64,000 nucleotides of DNA from Pycnopodia helianthoides (GCA_032158295.1 CM063263.1:12410974-12474973), one strand, 5' to 3'. Positions 13,039 through 25,859 are shown, numbered from the stretch's first letter. A program made the numbers and translations. Notes: generated by a model not told the origin, from the letters alone.

Positions 13039-13674
13039 GGGTCCTATTGACTCGGAACTGGGCCAGGCCCCTGCCTAGGAATCCGGATCGGGATTAATTC
13101 CAACCCCAGTGTTTTAAGAGTGTATCCCATTATTCTTTTGAAAAAAATGTATTATACAATACTTGAACTTTTTTTCTGATCGATGACAGAACCGGCAGCG
13201 CTATCAAATGACGTTGAACTCAACAGCACAATCGGACAGAATCAAACACAAACTTTCGAGCAAACCGTACCTGAAGAGGGTACAACTGTTTCTATACAGG
13301 CTACCGATGGTACCGTGGACATGTATGGATCGGCAACTGTTACGAACCCCAACTCGGCCAATAATGATTTCCATCTAACAGCCATGGAAGGACAGGGTTC
13401 CGAGGAGATCTTCATTGGATCCGAGTTCTTCCAGACAGGCCGTGGTGATGGGGGCGCCCGAAGACGACGTGAGGTATGTATAATCTGAACCTCTACGGTA
13501 CTATGTTTACATAATGCGTATAATCATGGGTTCTTATGGTAGAGTTTGTGGACAAAGTGTTGTACGAGGACGATCTCTTCTTGTCTTTACACTTAAATTA
13601 TTCCTGGTTAGAATCCCAACGGTATCAACCTCTACCCAGGGCTGATCAATCTCGCCGTGCCATTTACTTCCAGC

Positions 13675-13735
13675 ACGCCTTGACAAGGGGTATCGATACG
13701 GTGCGCTGCCCATGGTAGCGAGGCTGCGACGGTAC
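13675..13735. repeat. Single unit related to the 60.5-kb minisatellite
   Basis: Contains GGTATCGATACGGTGCGCTG followed by CCCATGGTAGCGAGGCTG, the same core as the 45-48-bp array at 60490-60890. Located in intron 5 of copy 2. Confidence 0.8.
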
Positions 13736-14353
13736 TTGCATCTCAACCAAGTCACATGACAACAATAGGTCTAATTGAATAAAAAGTTGTTTTTAAAGGG
13801 CTGGGTTTTCTCGTGATACATTGGTAAAACTCTTACCCTGTGAAATCCCGAGCACAAACTCCCCTGACCCATTATGGTGACCAAAGTTTCTAGTTAAAAA
13901 CCAGATATCTTAATTTCAAACGTCAAATAGACTTGGATCATCCAAACTCTGCAGTGCCATACATAATGTGGAACTTCAATCAGTAACTCCATTAAAAGTG
14001 TTCCCGTTTGTTACATTTCAGGTGAGCTGTCAGAACGACAGGACAGCGAAAAATGGGTCTATCGGCATCGTCTATTTCGCCATAAAGGGAAGCTCATCGA
14101 AAATGAACGAGTTCACGTTGACGACAACCGAGGGTGACGTCACCGAACCGGTAACCAGCAAACCGGAACCCACCCAACCCGTCAATGGTGGTGGCACGGT
14201 CACTACGACAGTGCCATACACTGCTCTGATGATACTGAATGGAGTAGTTATTGCTCGTTTGGCAATTGCAATATAGCGGGAAAATACATCATCGTATTTT
14301 TCGAGAAAAAATTGTGGAGTCTGATACAGTACGAAATATCGGTCTAACGACCT

Positions 14354-14526
14354 GGGCCCAATTTCATAGAGCTGCTTGAGCACAAAAAGCAGCTAAGCAC
14401 AAGAAAATTTTGCTTACCAGAATAAGGTTACCAACCAAAGTTCCATGTCAAATGTACAATCTGTGACTGGTCTCCTGCTTGATTGTGCTTAGCATACTTC
14501 CCTACTTAAGCAGCTCTATGAAATTT
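14354..14526. mobile_element. MITE, GGGCCCAATTTCATAGAGCT family
   Basis: Inverted ends CAATTTCATAGAGCTGCTT ... AAGCAGCTCTATGAAATT around a body with GCTTACCAGA and GGTTACC. Other copies at 24776-24969, 45812-45992 (right end lost) and 61792-61960 (right end diverged). Confidence 0.85.
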
Positions 14527-14599
14527 GCAATTTTGTCAGTCCGTGACAGCCCCCAAAACGAGAGCATAGTGGTGACTATTTGAGTCTGCAGATTATGCA

Positions 14600-14840
14600 C
14601 TCTTAACAACTCCCGGTTAGAATGGACCAGAATTCCGGTTCCCAGGGGGACCAACACATTTCTGGGTCAGGCTGACCCATAAAGTGGTTTTAAAATGTGT
14701 CTCCAACTTGGATTCCGTGTCAGTTTGACCCATTTCGGGGTCATTTTGACACAGATTCCGGGACATACTGACCCATAAATGGGTCGGGACACAAGGGACC
14801 CGGATGCGGGTCAAATCTGACTCAAAAGTGGTTTCAGAGT
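14600..14840. repeat. Dispersed repeat rich in TGACCC/GGGTCA
   Basis: Repeated GACCCATTT, GGGTCATTTTGACACAGATT and ACTGACCC motifs in both orientations; relative at 42860-43020. Non-coding foldback-like element. Confidence 0.6.
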
Positions 14841-15361
14841 GTATCGGTGTACCATAACATATTTTGACTAATTTAATTATTAACAAAAATACTAACATTT
14901 ATCAGGCCTACTAACAAAGTGCTAAGTTAATCTAACGAGAACTTGTCGGACACTGATTGCGTCGGAGACAAAAATTGATATAAGGACCAGTTGTCGATTA
15001 TCTTTTTTCAGCACAAAGCTTATGTAAAGGGTTTGACCAACAAAATAGTCACATTAACCAGTTTTCGGCGAGTTTTATATAACATATCAACAAAATTCCA
15101 AGTGTCTTAAATTTAATTAATTACCCCCCCCCCCAAAAAAAAAGGGTGAATCGACCTTAAACATGAGATCGTGCGAGTAGGGGGCGTTCTAATGAAGAGA
15201 TCAAAGGGTAGTAATTATGATAATAACGATTACACTTATTTATATGTAATGCGCCAATTTTAATGTTAAAACAGCGAATTTTAAAGTGAACTGATGTGAA
15301 CTACACATTTTCCATAGAATCTACTGTTTGGTTTAAAGGTGCTGCATACGTTTGGTAATTG
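14841..15361. other. Spacer before the duplication unit
   Basis: AT-rich with a C-run then A-run near 15123-15143. No gene seen. Confidence 0.4.
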
Positions 15362-15841
15362 GAGCCTACCGATTGTGTTAATCCTGTATAAATGTAGGTA
15401 GTGAAATTTCACTTCAAAAGGTGGTCGCGTTTTTGAGATATCACCGAACAACCGGAGTCAAGTTGACCCGGAAACTGTTTTTTTTTTTTAATAAGATTGT
15501 TTTGTCACAGGCTCCGGGTCATACTTTCCCTTAAAGTGCAAATAGTTCGAAAAATCACCGGTTTATACTGAATTGTCTTGGCTTTGCATGACTTAATTAG
15601 ATGCGTCAATTCACCAGACATGGTGAAGAGCGCTGTGCTTGATGATGTAATATTACTCATTTATACATTATCACAACTATACCTGTTATGTCAGTACAGT
15701 CTCGCATAAATTTGCGCAGTAGATATATCACCCAGCCGAGATCATTTATTACACAGGAGACGATACGCGGTAACTAAAGGCAGCAAAACCATCAAGATTG
15801 GGATTGGACAAAATCTGTACTGAACCGTAAACGCTGCTTCG

Positions 15842-15906
15842 TGACGTCAGCCTATTAATGAGCTGACGTAACGAATCAGCTGACGTAAAACTGCCTTGTT
15901 ACGTCA
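15842..15906. promoter_or_regulatory. Cluster of CRE-like TGACGT sites, unit A
   Basis: TGACGTCA at 15842, TGACGTAA at about 15864 and 15880, and TTACGTCA at 15899 fall in 65 bp, about 3.4 kb upstream of the candidate first exon of copy 3. Repeated in unit B at 29242-29306. Could be a CREB/ATF-type site cluster or simply the arms of a small foldback element; function is inference. Confidence 0.3.
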
Positions 15907-16029
15907 GCTTGTTTCAAAAACCGTAGTTGAAGATTGGGCGTGCATGGTTTTGGTGATAACCACGCCTCGATTTCACAACACACTAAGATTCATCTTAAGA
16001 TGAGTTGTCAATGTTGCCATAGTGATCTA

Positions 16030-17355
16030 TATTGTGAAAACCCAATTAGCATTGATAAACACCATTGAAAGATCAGTCTTTTAGCTCATTCGGAACAAGC
16101 AAACCCCTGTAAATTTGTTGTTTGAATAAAAATGTGTTTTCGTCTTTAGAAAAATGAACAAATGCCTGCATTTAATTACCTTTGTAGAAGCAAGTTTAAG
16201 CTTATTTTATGACAACATTATTGACTATGTACCTTATCTTGATTCACAGAAATAAATAGAGAGTAAATAACAGAGTGTAAAACAGATTAAAAACAAAACA
16301 GGTGTTACAAGGACAGTGTGTATCATTTCCCCAAACTTTCGAAAAAATTTTCAGCTGTTATTTATGTTTATTTATTTTTGAGGGTTCTCGGCCCTCAGCC
16401 GAAACCACTTATTTTCGTCGAAAGGTTTCGGCAATCAGCTGGAACCACCTTTTGATTTCGTCGAGATATTCCCCCCTTTTTTCTTTCCAGCCAAATCCCA
16501 TTGGTTTTGTACACACATTTTTGAGAGCAGACATTTTTATACTTATAGCACAGTCCTATCGTTACAAGTAATGCACCTGGTAGCTTACAACTTAACCTTA
16601 TATCTCAATCAAATTACGTCATCAGGTTGGAAATTACATCAAAGTTGTTTCTTTGAAATTCAATCTCTCCTGAACCACTTGACAGAAATTTATAAGCTTT
16701 ACATTTTGCTCTTTTTTTTTTTTTACACATATGACCCATATTTGAACTTTCCTTCCGGTTCAAACCGGAAGTTGTTAAATGAAAAAAACACTTGTTTGAG
16801 GTCTACAACTAATAATATGGTTTAAAATTTCGGTATGGTTTCTGTGTAACGAATCAATAGTGATGTGTACTCTTTCAGAATGTAGGTTTGATGATGTCAT
16901 CATATATCGAAACGCCCTCTTGCGACAGGGTTTTGAAAAGATATATTTGTTATATATTGATCATTGTTTATCACGATGAAGTATACATCATATTGTTCCT
17001 GACAACTAAATTAAGTCAACAAAACCAGTTACGTCATCGTTACGTCATCATGGACCAAAACAAATTGATTATATGTACAGCGATACATAACCTCTGAACT
17101 ACACAAGATAAAATTCAGTATCTTTATGACTTTTTGAAGTAAAATAACAAATTTTATATGTTCAGCATACTTGACCGGTTTGAACAGGAAGTTCAAGTAA
17201 TCAAGAATTAATTAAAGGTATATAATGGTTCACAACCAAATTTGACATACATTTAATTAAATATGCAATTTGAAATTCTTCTGTGAAACCTTGAGGTTTT
17301 ATCTTTCTCAACCAAAACTCCCTTATGTTCGTTTTTACGAACACTTAGTACCTAG
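16030..17355. other. Unit-A-specific 1.33-kb segment, no gene
   Basis: Absent from unit B, where sequence joins directly (GTTGCCAT then CTTATTTATA near 29420). No target-site duplication or terminal repeats found, so deletion from unit B is likelier than insertion here. AT-rich, with several short weak open frames that I do not accept as genes. Confidence 0.5.
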
Positions 17356-18299
17356 CTTATTTATAATATTATTATTATTACTCAGTTTAGCATCCTCCCT
17401 GCTAAGAAAATCCAGGAATGCTCAGAGTCACCGACGTTGAAAACAAAGTAACATATCTCTCCGTTTCACGTAAGCGAAAGTCATAATTCGTGATTACCAA
17501 TGAGAAATTATATTACGAAATATCACAACCGTTCAACTACAAAAAATCTGATTTTGCGTTCCATACTTCTCATGGTTCATCCATCGGCCCAAACCCCTTT
17601 CGCGTACTACAGGCTATATGTTGATTTCGTTTCGTCGTTTTGTTCTCTGGTCACGTACGAAGTAAGGGTACCTGGGAAAATTCCACGGCGAAAGTCAAAT
17701 CAGTTGCCTCTGCCTGAGCAAAACAGACCTGGAGACGTGACCGTTCCGATTTTGTATTCCATTTCCATTCGAAGATACCTTAATTTTGGAAGTATTCGAA
17801 GATATCTAAGTTTTGGAAGCGTCAACTGAGAAACGTCAAGTTACTAAGACGTCGGTTATGGATGAGAAATCTGCTAAAGGTAGGCCTTTTCAAAACGGGC
17901 AGCCGGGGGACAAAGAACAAGGTTTATCAGACACACCTTAAACAATTTGATACGGAGGCCAGGAAATACCATGAATTTATCTTTGATTTTGTTATTATCT
18001 GTTTAATGGTTTTTCTATCTTGCAAAGAAACAACTCAGGGTGGTTTGACATAGGATACTATTGGATAGGTCTCAATAGGGGAAACTGAATTTTCCTGATG
18101 TTCAAAAAAAAATTGTGGCGTACACAAAATTGGTTTACAAGCAGACTGTTCTGAACATTTCCAGTACCAATGCATCATCGAGTGTATTAATATTACTAAT
18201 TTATTATTCCCGAATGATTCTGATCTGCTGTCCATATCCTGATGAAAACGTCTCTTAGCAATATTTCAACCACTATTAACAGGAGCAGATCCAGGAAGA

Positions 18300-18720
18300 A
18301 CGAGCAAGCGCAAAGCCTTTACTGCGTTGGGTCCGGGGCCCGCTTGAGGGCCCCATGAAAATGTTTAACATTTGATGCTCTCTGGTTAAATCTAGAGCAA
18401 TTCAGAGGCGTTTTACACATAAATTTTATCAAGTTAAACTTTGCTTTGTTTGCCTGTTATTGTTTTATTTATTATTTTTATTGGGGAGGTGGGAAAATCA
18501 GGAGTGCAAAGCCTTTACGTATGGTGGGCTATAAGGGCCCGCTTGATGGCCCCAGGAGAATGTCCAACAATAGTTGCTCTCCGGTGCAAGCTTTAAGACA
18601 TTTGATGCTTTTTTACGGACATTGTTCCCTAATTTGTGCCAATCAAACAATAATTGGCAAATATCAGGGGCCGGTGCGCACCCTGTGGTCCCTACTGTGG
18701 AGCCTTGCATGTGGTTTGGG
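18300..18720. repeat. Imperfect direct repeat upstream of copy 3
   Basis: GCAAAGCCTTTAC ... GGGCCCGCTTGA ... GGCCCCA ... TTTGATGC occurs twice, from about 18311 and 18507; both are also present in unit B (from about 31165 and 31417). Non-coding. Confidence 0.5.
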
Positions 18721-19268
18721 TTTTCAGTCTCAACCTAATTGCGTGGGTTTTCCTCCCACATCTAAAAGTTGAACACTTCTCGTTTCACATGCATCCTGTT
18801 AATGGCTCTGATTGTGCTGTTTGTGTAAACAAAATAAAACACTACGAGAACAGGACAATTCGTAGGCGTATCAACTTTTCAAAAACTACTTCAAACCTGC
18901 GAAAGACGGCTTGTTTTTCTGATTCGGTACAGTACATAAACCGATCCCAACCCGGAAAATAAGCATAACATTAGCATATCAATGCGTCCGCGAAACCCGC
19001 ACCCAAATCGAACCTGTACAGCTAAAAACTTCAATCAGCTCTCCTCTACCATGAGTGCTTTGATCCGGAATAGCATTGTCATGGAAATCTTTTCAAAACA
19101 AAAAATTTGCCCAAAATGAAAATCTGATCATGCGCATTAGGCTACAGCGTCCGTATATTTCACTGCGTGTTTGCAACCATATTTTTCATATCCCTCAATC
19201 GTTTGCATGGCTCTTGATCAACGAAGACTTTTTATTAATCCCTTTCCCCTTTTCGATTTATTGAAATG

Positions 19269-22200
19269 ATGACTGTTGATATTGTTCATAAAGCTATATG
19301 TTCTATAGCAAAAGTGACTTGAAATTAGGACTTGCAAGTTTTCAAGACACACTTTTCAAATAGAAAATCATTTCTTGCCTTCGCCTCAATGCGAACCCGA
19401 TTTCAACCCTCCTCCATCACCACAACGGCACTCTTATTTCATTGACAAGGGCTGCATCTACGTCAACAAAGTCAAACATTAAACTTTACCCAGAATCAAA
19501 GTTACCCAATGTTTGCGGTCAGTCTTGTTAAAATTCTAAGCCGAAGGCGAACTATAGGAAACTGAAATACTGCTGACTGATAATAAAATAAAATGGGTGC
19601 AAACCAAACTTTTTTTTTTTGCAGTTGCCCTGTGGGCCACTTTGATGGTCACTTTCTGCTTCAAGCAGTCACTGGCTGGTACAGACAGCACCATCGTCCC
19701 GGGAGCCAAAGGTGCCGATGTGGTGGAAGCCACCATCGCGAAGATTGCTCTAGTCGAACAGCACAGCCAGTTGCTTCTGCCCAATGAAAGGCTTCTCTTG
19801 CGCATAGCATGGGTAGAAACGGAGAACGGCCTCGCCCCGCGTACCTACTCCGACCCCGACTACCATGGTGGGATATGGCGTGTCGATCGTGCTATGTTTG
19901 ATATTACTCGGATGATGTACAACGGAAACGAATTCAGTGACATATTTGAGGCAGTATCGTCTGCCTTGGGAATAACCTGGAACCAGGCTACTTGGGTAGA
20001 CTGCCGTCAGCCTTTATATTCCGGTCTTGCTGCCCGTCTATTTCTTCACAACGCCAACCCCGTAATTCCACCGGTGAGTTCCACAGCTCTAGGGGTTATC
20101 AGTAAATTAAAGTATCCTTATTCTTATTATAACATAACACTACTCTTGTTTTATTTATTCTGTCAGTTGACAAGCAACTTCAAACTGTTATCCTATAAAT
20201 TCATAAGTAATGTGCCATCGGTGGGAGTTTTGTCATACAATATAAGTTAATTCAAAACAAATCATGGCCGCAGTTGATGAATCATCCACCTAGATGACGC
20301 ACAGATCAGCGTGGTTCTACCATAATTATTACATACAAACACATTTTACTTGAGACGCATCACATTAAAAATCACTAAAACATTTCATTCCTTGATTATT
20401 GTTTCCACAGGGCTGGAATGTGAACCAGCAAGCAAATTACTGGGGAACCTACTACCAGCACTATCCGCTAACTGGCGACATGGAGTATTTTACCCAAAGA
20501 GTTTCAGAAATACCAAGTAGGTTGTTATTAGAATCACAGGTTCTCTGTCTAAATGTATTACTTAGGCCTAAATTGTAAGGTCCTTATTTTGTTTATTTTA
20601 ATGTCGTTTTTAACGCATTTTCTTTGTAAGTTTATCTCGGGTTTGGTTCATTGTCAAACACAGTTTCTTGCTAGAGATGAAAAATAAAAAACATGTTTAG
20701 CGTCCTGCCTTTTTAAACAAAGGCATGAGGAGGGTTAAAATTTATCCTTCAAAAACAAATAATAATAAAAAGGAGGCGGCCTCTAAAAAGGAAGCTAGAT
20801 TTTTACTTATTTTTTACTAAATCAAACAATGCTTTTTGGTGACGTTGCGACCCTCCCTTGTACATAAAATAATGTACTGAAGTTGGTTTAACGGCTATAC
20901 GTCGTTCCATGATGTTTATTTTATTAAATGCTCACTAAAATTAATCGGACATTAATCAAAGTTTTACTAGTTTAAATTTGTCTTATTTTTCACCAGAATG
21001 TACAAACAAGGGCATTGATTTAGTCTTCGTAATTGACGGTTCTGGGAGTGTTGGTGTAACTGGTTTTTCTGCGTCCAAGTCCTTTGTCAAAGACGTTGTG
21101 GATTACTTTAAAGTTGGTAGCGATCGCACACGCGTTGGAGTCATCCAGTATTCGAGCAGTGTACAAATCGAGTTTCACTTAAACCAATACACGAGTAAAA
21201 GTTCACTTCAACAGGCGATTACCAACATAAATTACTTAGGTGGAGGTACTCAAACGGAGAGTGCATTGGGTGTCATGGTAGATCAAAGTTTCAAGGAAGA
21301 GAACGGAGCCAGGGGAATTGGTATCCCGCACGTGGCAGTTGTCATAACCGATGGCCAATCACAAGGACCCGAGCGTGTTCGTGTGCCAGCAGACAGAGCT
21401 CGCGAAATGGACATTACAATTTTTGCCATAGGTGTGACGTCAAGCATAAATGAAGATGAGCTGAATGCTATTGCAAACAAACCGAGCGATGACTTCGTGT
21501 TTCACGTCAGCAATTTTGATGCTATCACCAACATCGTAGCTACACTCCAAGACGATGCTTGTGATCGTAAGTATACACCATGAATTTCTATAGTCTTTTT
21601 TAATTCTCCGTTTTTATCTTCCACGAATACAGTGGTGGCAAGTCATCGTCAATATTTTTATTAGTCTGTACATCGAATATCTACCTTGCACAAACAAACT
21701 CTTTTGTCGCTTTGTTAAAGGAGCCCCAAATTGGGTCTATAATCGAAAGGTTTGTCAGTTTTCCCGGCTCTAAAGCCACAATCCTTCCTACCGTGAACCG
21801 TGCATGAACTACGGCTTTCCACTTGTCACACCCAGTGGTTTTGGTTTTGACACCTACCCTGCAATTAAATTAGACATTCGCTGTACAAACCTATGTGAAT
21901 GTCCAATGTCCAATACAGAACTAACTTCTGTCATCGAATAATGTCGTATTCAATGCTTGAACTTTTTTTCGTTGACAGAAGCTGCTGTGCTGCCTCCCGT
22001 CATTGAGTTCAACGCTACAATCGGACAGAATCAAACACAACACTTTGCACAAACCATAGGTCCAGATGGTACAACCATATCTTTCGAAGCGACCGATGGT
22101 ACCATATTAATCTATGGAGCATACAACGTTACGCACCCCAACTCGGCCCGCAATGATTTCCAACTAACAGCCGTGAATGGACAGGGTCCCGTGGAGATCT

Positions 22201-22977
22201 TCATTGATTCCATGTCGTTTAATGGGGGCGGCCGCAGACGACGTCAGGTATGACTTTTTGACCCTTCAACTAAAAATGGTACCGTAGTACCTGTGGTGAA
22301 TGGGGCAAAGCAAGCTGTATTTCCTTATACCTTGATTACGTACCAACCTGATGGGTTTATCTGTTTGTGAATTGTTTGTTTGTTTATTTGTTTATTTATA
22401 TGTATTTATTTATGTATTCATTCATTTAGTTATTCATTATTTTCGCTTTTTGTATTGGGGCTGCTTAATTTTTGTGTTTGGTTTTCGTTTTCAACGAAGC
22501 TCACAGCTTTGTACTTAGTAAAATCATGAGCACACAAGATCCAAACAGTTTGTGCTGGCCGATATAACAAAAAGTTATAAACCACTGTTGCAGTAGTGGT
22601 TGTATATTTGTATATGTTTTTGGCCGGGGTTGTCCAAACATGCTTAATAAAAATGTTTCTGTTTTGCTTTTTTACAGGTAACCAATCAGAACGATATGGA
22701 CCCGATCGGCATAGTCTATATCACCATAGAGGGAAAGCAAGCAACCAATACCTTCTCGTTGGTTACAGCCGAGGGTGACGTCACCCAACCGGAAGTCACC
22801 CAACCTGAAACCACCCAACCCGAAACCACCCAACCCGAAACCACCCAAACCGAAACCACCAAAGTGAAAACGACCACACCTGTCAATGGTGGTGGCACGG
22901 TCACTACGACAGTGACATACACTGCTCTGATGATACTGAATGGAGTAATCATTGCTCGTTTGGCAATTGCAATTTAA
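19269..22977 (+). CDS. VWA/lysozyme-like GPI-type surface protein, copy 3 (intact)
   Basis: Exons: candidate leader 19269-19299, then 19625-20073, 20411-20516, 20997-21566, 21979-22247, 22678-22977; phases fit and total 1725 nt (574 aa). Residues about 1-30: signal-like segment (ALWATLMVTFCF, SLAG). About 30-195: N-terminal domain with WVETENG and YHGGIWRVD, whose Glu and GG-aromatic pattern recalls lytic transglycosylase or g-type lysozyme (inference, function untested). About 196-385: VWA domain with MIDAS DGSGS, a Thr in GGGTQT, and ITDG. About 386-475: beta-rich segment with TIGQNQTQ and GQGPVEIFI, ending RRRRQ, a possible furin-type site. About 476-574: VYITIEG strand, PETTQ repeats, NGGG and a hydrophobic tail up to the stop, as in GPI-anchored proteins. 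Expected at the cell surface or shed. Exon 1 is the weakest call because its donor (T/GTTCTA) is poor. Confidence 0.85.
21861..21916. repeat. Single 58-bp-type unit in intron 4 of copy 3
   Basis: GCAATTAAATTAGACATTCG then CTGTACAAACCTATGTGAATG, the unit that is tandemly amplified at 3715-4190, including the GCAATTAAAT left flank shared with 3705-3725. Confidence 0.85.
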
Positions 22978-23848
22978 AGAGGTTGGGCCACGCTAGATGT
23001 CACTCTATAAAAATTTAAAAAAAGGTTTTACATCCCTAAACACACCTATATCTACCAAGAAAACACTGTGGCAGAGTTATAGAATGAATGGTTATTCGTT
23101 TACAACGCAGTTTCCAAGCCTCTTTTCACCCCTGCCTTCAAGCAAAATCGGAACAACGGCAGTCGGTGCCAGAAAGCTGTCTCCAAAAATTCTAAAGAAT
23201 AGTGACGTCGCAGTACGTACCCCTCTGTCAAACGGCTGTTTGTTGTCCTAATTGAAGCATTGCTTAGTACAGACCATCCGGGGATTCAGTACGTAAAGTG
23301 ACGTCATGTTTTGTTTACTGCCCTCATTTACGTGATTTTGATCAATTTAGGCGGCGGGCTAGTGAACGGAGTAAAAACTCTCTGCAAATATCACTTCTTT
23401 TGTTAATGTAATGTTACAAAAGATGCAACAAATTAAGCACAACTTTTAAACACAGAAAGAACAACATAAACCTTTATTTATGTTTTAAACAAAAATTGGA
23501 CAATTTTGTATGAGAGGCTTTGTTAAAAAAAAATGGGGTTTCATCTGATGAAACCTCTACAATCCCCCATGTACACACCGCACCTGACGTTATCTCAACC
23601 TTGTATTTAGACCGTCACCTCAAGGTTGTGAGACCGTTTTCGAAAGTTAGCGAGACAGAGGTTCAGGCTTGGCCTAAGCTCACACATTGAGTTTAAACCT
23701 TAGTCAAGTTAGTGTCCAAAACACCATCGATATAATCGGCAGTTTCAGTATTACGGAGTGTCGTGGTAAGAGCCAGGGGATCAAGTAATTAGTGTACCGA
23801 GTTTTATCTCAGATTTAGATTGACAACAAGCTATTGGTTAAAAATCAG

Positions 23849-24191
23849 TTGACCAATCAGAACGATGCGAAAGCAAACGGTGACCCAATCAGCACAGTCT
23901 ATATCACCATAGAGGGACAGGAAGCAACCAATGTCTTCTCATTGATAACAATCGATGGTGACGTCACCCAACTTGCAGCCGAGGGCAACGTCACCCAACT
24001 TGCAGCCGAGGGCAACGTCACCCAACTTGCAGCTGCGGGCAACGTCATCCAACAGTACAAAGCAACGGTACATCCCATCGCAGAGACAAACGTAACGACT
24101 GGCAATGGCTGCGGTTCGTTTACGGCGGCAGGAACATACAATGTATGTCGCTATCGGTTTACTGATCAATGCACACTCATTGCAGCTGTAA
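23849..24191 (+). pseudogene. Orphan terminal exon of the VWA family, unit A
   Basis: Begins after a splice-acceptor-like AG (AAAATCAG) in phase 0 with LTNQND, then VYITIEGQEATNVFSL, a homologue of exon 6 of the main gene. Its stalk is different: 9-residue repeats AAEGNVTQL (three units), each with an N-glycosylation sequon NVT. A tail YVAIGLLINAHSLQL follows in a shifted frame, because about 7 extra bases lie near 24144. It sits 0.87 kb after the normal last exon of copy 3. It could be an alternative last exon giving a different stalk and anchor, now broken, or the relic of another gene copy. Confidence 0.6.
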
Positions 24192-24312
24192 AATCACTAT
24201 CACGTGCATCCTGCACACGATCGAAAGTGGGTAGCTGACAAACTACGTCACTTCGGAGCGGACCAATCATAACACAGATATGGAAAGCTTTACGTCACTG
24301 CACGTTTATCCA

Positions 24313-24335
24313 ATTAAAAAAACACAGCCCCTTTA
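24313..24335. repeat. Remnant right end of a TTAA-type foldback element
   Basis: ACACAGCCCCTTTAAGG matches the right terminus of the full element at 44811-45209 in unit B. The left end is gone, marking a deletion breakpoint in unit A. Confidence 0.75.
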
Positions 24336-24775
24336 AGGAAAACGATAACAAAATAGTATTCATTTGTGTTCATGGTAAACCAATCTGTGACAATTTCAGC
24401 TGAATTTCTTGTACTCTTTGCATGCATGAAAGCAGCGATTGTTATTGTGTTCAAAATATCTGTACACCACAGATTGGACCCTCAGTAATCATATCCAGCA
24501 TGACTGATGGAAATATTACCTTGAACAAACAGATAACTTTAATTAGCTCTACTTACGGCACATGTACTTGTATATCACTTGTCTGGAGAAATATTTCAAT
24601 GATTGAGTTTGGATCCCTTCTCCTTTCGCTTAATTAATAAAAGAAAATATATGGCTAATATATTAGTAAAGAGATAACTTTTATGAAAATCATATTTAAT
24701 ACATACTTTAATTTTGGATGCCTAATTTTCAATCACAATGTCAATGCCAAATGTATGATTGACAGTATTCATACA

Positions 24776-24969
24776 GGGCCCAATTTCATAGAGCTGCGTA
24801 AGCACAAAAAGTAGCTAAGCAGAACAAAATTATGCTCACCAGAAGAAGGTTACCGGTCAAACTACCATGTCACATGTACAATTTGTGACGGGTATCCTGC
24901 TGTTTTCTGCTAAGCAGAAAATTGTTTAAGCAATATTTGCTGCTTAAGCAGCTCTATGAAATTGGACCC
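24776..24969. mobile_element. MITE, GGGCCCAATTTCATAGAGCT family, full copy
   Basis: Left end GGGCCCAATTTCATAGAGCT, right end CAGCTCTATGAAATTGG. The unit-B copy (45812-45992) lacks the right terminus. Confidence 0.85.
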
Positions 24970-25037
24970 TGTTCGGTACACAAAATGAAACCGTTACACT
25001 CCAATGTTCCAGCACCCAAATGTTCAGACACCACTTT

Positions 25038-25063
25038 CCTAACCCTAACCCTAACCCTAACGC
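25038..25063. repeat. Interstitial telomere-like CCCTAA repeat
   Basis: Four adjacent CCTAAC-type hexamers, the animal telomere repeat motif, in the segment that unit B lacks. Confidence 0.8.
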
Positions 25064-25466
25064 AGAGATCACGAAGGGTTGTCTGAATATAGCGGTGTCC
25101 TCGTATGAAACACAATATACATTTTGTTGGTTAATATTTTATCTTAAATTGGTTATATTCCTCTGTTCCAATATCGAAATCAAATGCTTGATTTAGCAAA
25201 TCTGGTTTTAAAGTTTAGTTATTTTTGTGACTTGGACCAAGTGACTTGTGACTTGGGACTACGTCTCGACTTATGTGGCACAACAACTCGCAGTATAGGT
25301 AAATTGTTATTTCTTGGAGTCTTAATTTCATAAAATATTCACGGTTTAGATTAATCTTCCTCCTCAGTAACCATGTTTTACCATTCAATATCATACAAAT
25401 GGTTTTGAATGATGCACTGTGCTAGCCTGCAATACAATGCGGTATGAATGTTTACCATGTACATGC

Positions 25467-25859
25467 AGGGCTCGAATTTAACACTGGACCGCAGGCCAGA
25501 GGCCAGTGATTTTAGCATTGGGCCAGTAAACTCATGACCAAACAAGTCCGGTGGTCTTGTGTTTTCAATTCAATAACAATTCATGCACCTCACTCTATAA
25601 TATCTTGAACAGAAACAAATTATGTTCAAATGTTGACCTCGAGTAATGATTTGAAATATACTTAATACCCTTAAAGACAAAAAGGTAAATCTTCTCTTAT
25701 TTCTTAGTGCCTGCTCAATTAAATGCTGTTAAACTGTGCAAGAGAGTTTTTTCTCAGTTCGAATCTGGTCTTGTAAAATTATTTCTGGTCCAGTAAAAGT
25801 TTTGAGATACAATTAAGTCCTGTGGTCTGGTGTAATTTCCTCCCAAATTCAAGCCCTGA
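25467..25859. mobile_element. ~390-bp dispersed element (AGGGCTCGAATTT ends)
   Basis: Ends AGGGCTCGAATTT and AAATTCAAGCCCT form an inverted repeat. A full copy in opposite orientation is at 58091-58481, with fragments at 45993-46107 and about 53055-53160. Shared interior: TCTATAATATCTTGAACA, AACAATTCATG. Non-coding. Confidence 0.8.

Larger units (their letters stand above)
9889..14276 (+). pseudogene. VWA/lysozyme-like surface protein, copy 2 (1-base deletion in VWA exon)
   Basis: Exons: candidate leader 9889-9919 (weak donor, aligned to the same ATG in copies 3 and 4), 10138-10589, 11220-11325, 11667-12235, 13190-13473, 14022-14276. The most diverged copy: N-terminal motif YVETRYG and YHGGIWRVD kept, VWA motif DGSGS kept, exon 5 ends in RRRRE, and the stalk is short (TEPVTSKPEPTQPVNGGG) before the hydrophobic tail. 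Exon 4 is 569 nt instead of 570: a run of four G is three G at 11981-11984, breaking the frame in mid-VWA, while the second half (ITDGQSQG onward) is intact in the next frame. All other exons are open and in phase. Either a very recent pseudogene or a homopolymer sequencing error. Introns contain a palindromic MITE and one minisatellite-like unit. Confidence 0.8.

Noticed and set aside
25038..25063. A chromosome end or telomere fusion
   Set aside because: Only four hexamers inside duplicated DNA; too short, and flanked by ordinary sequence on both sides.
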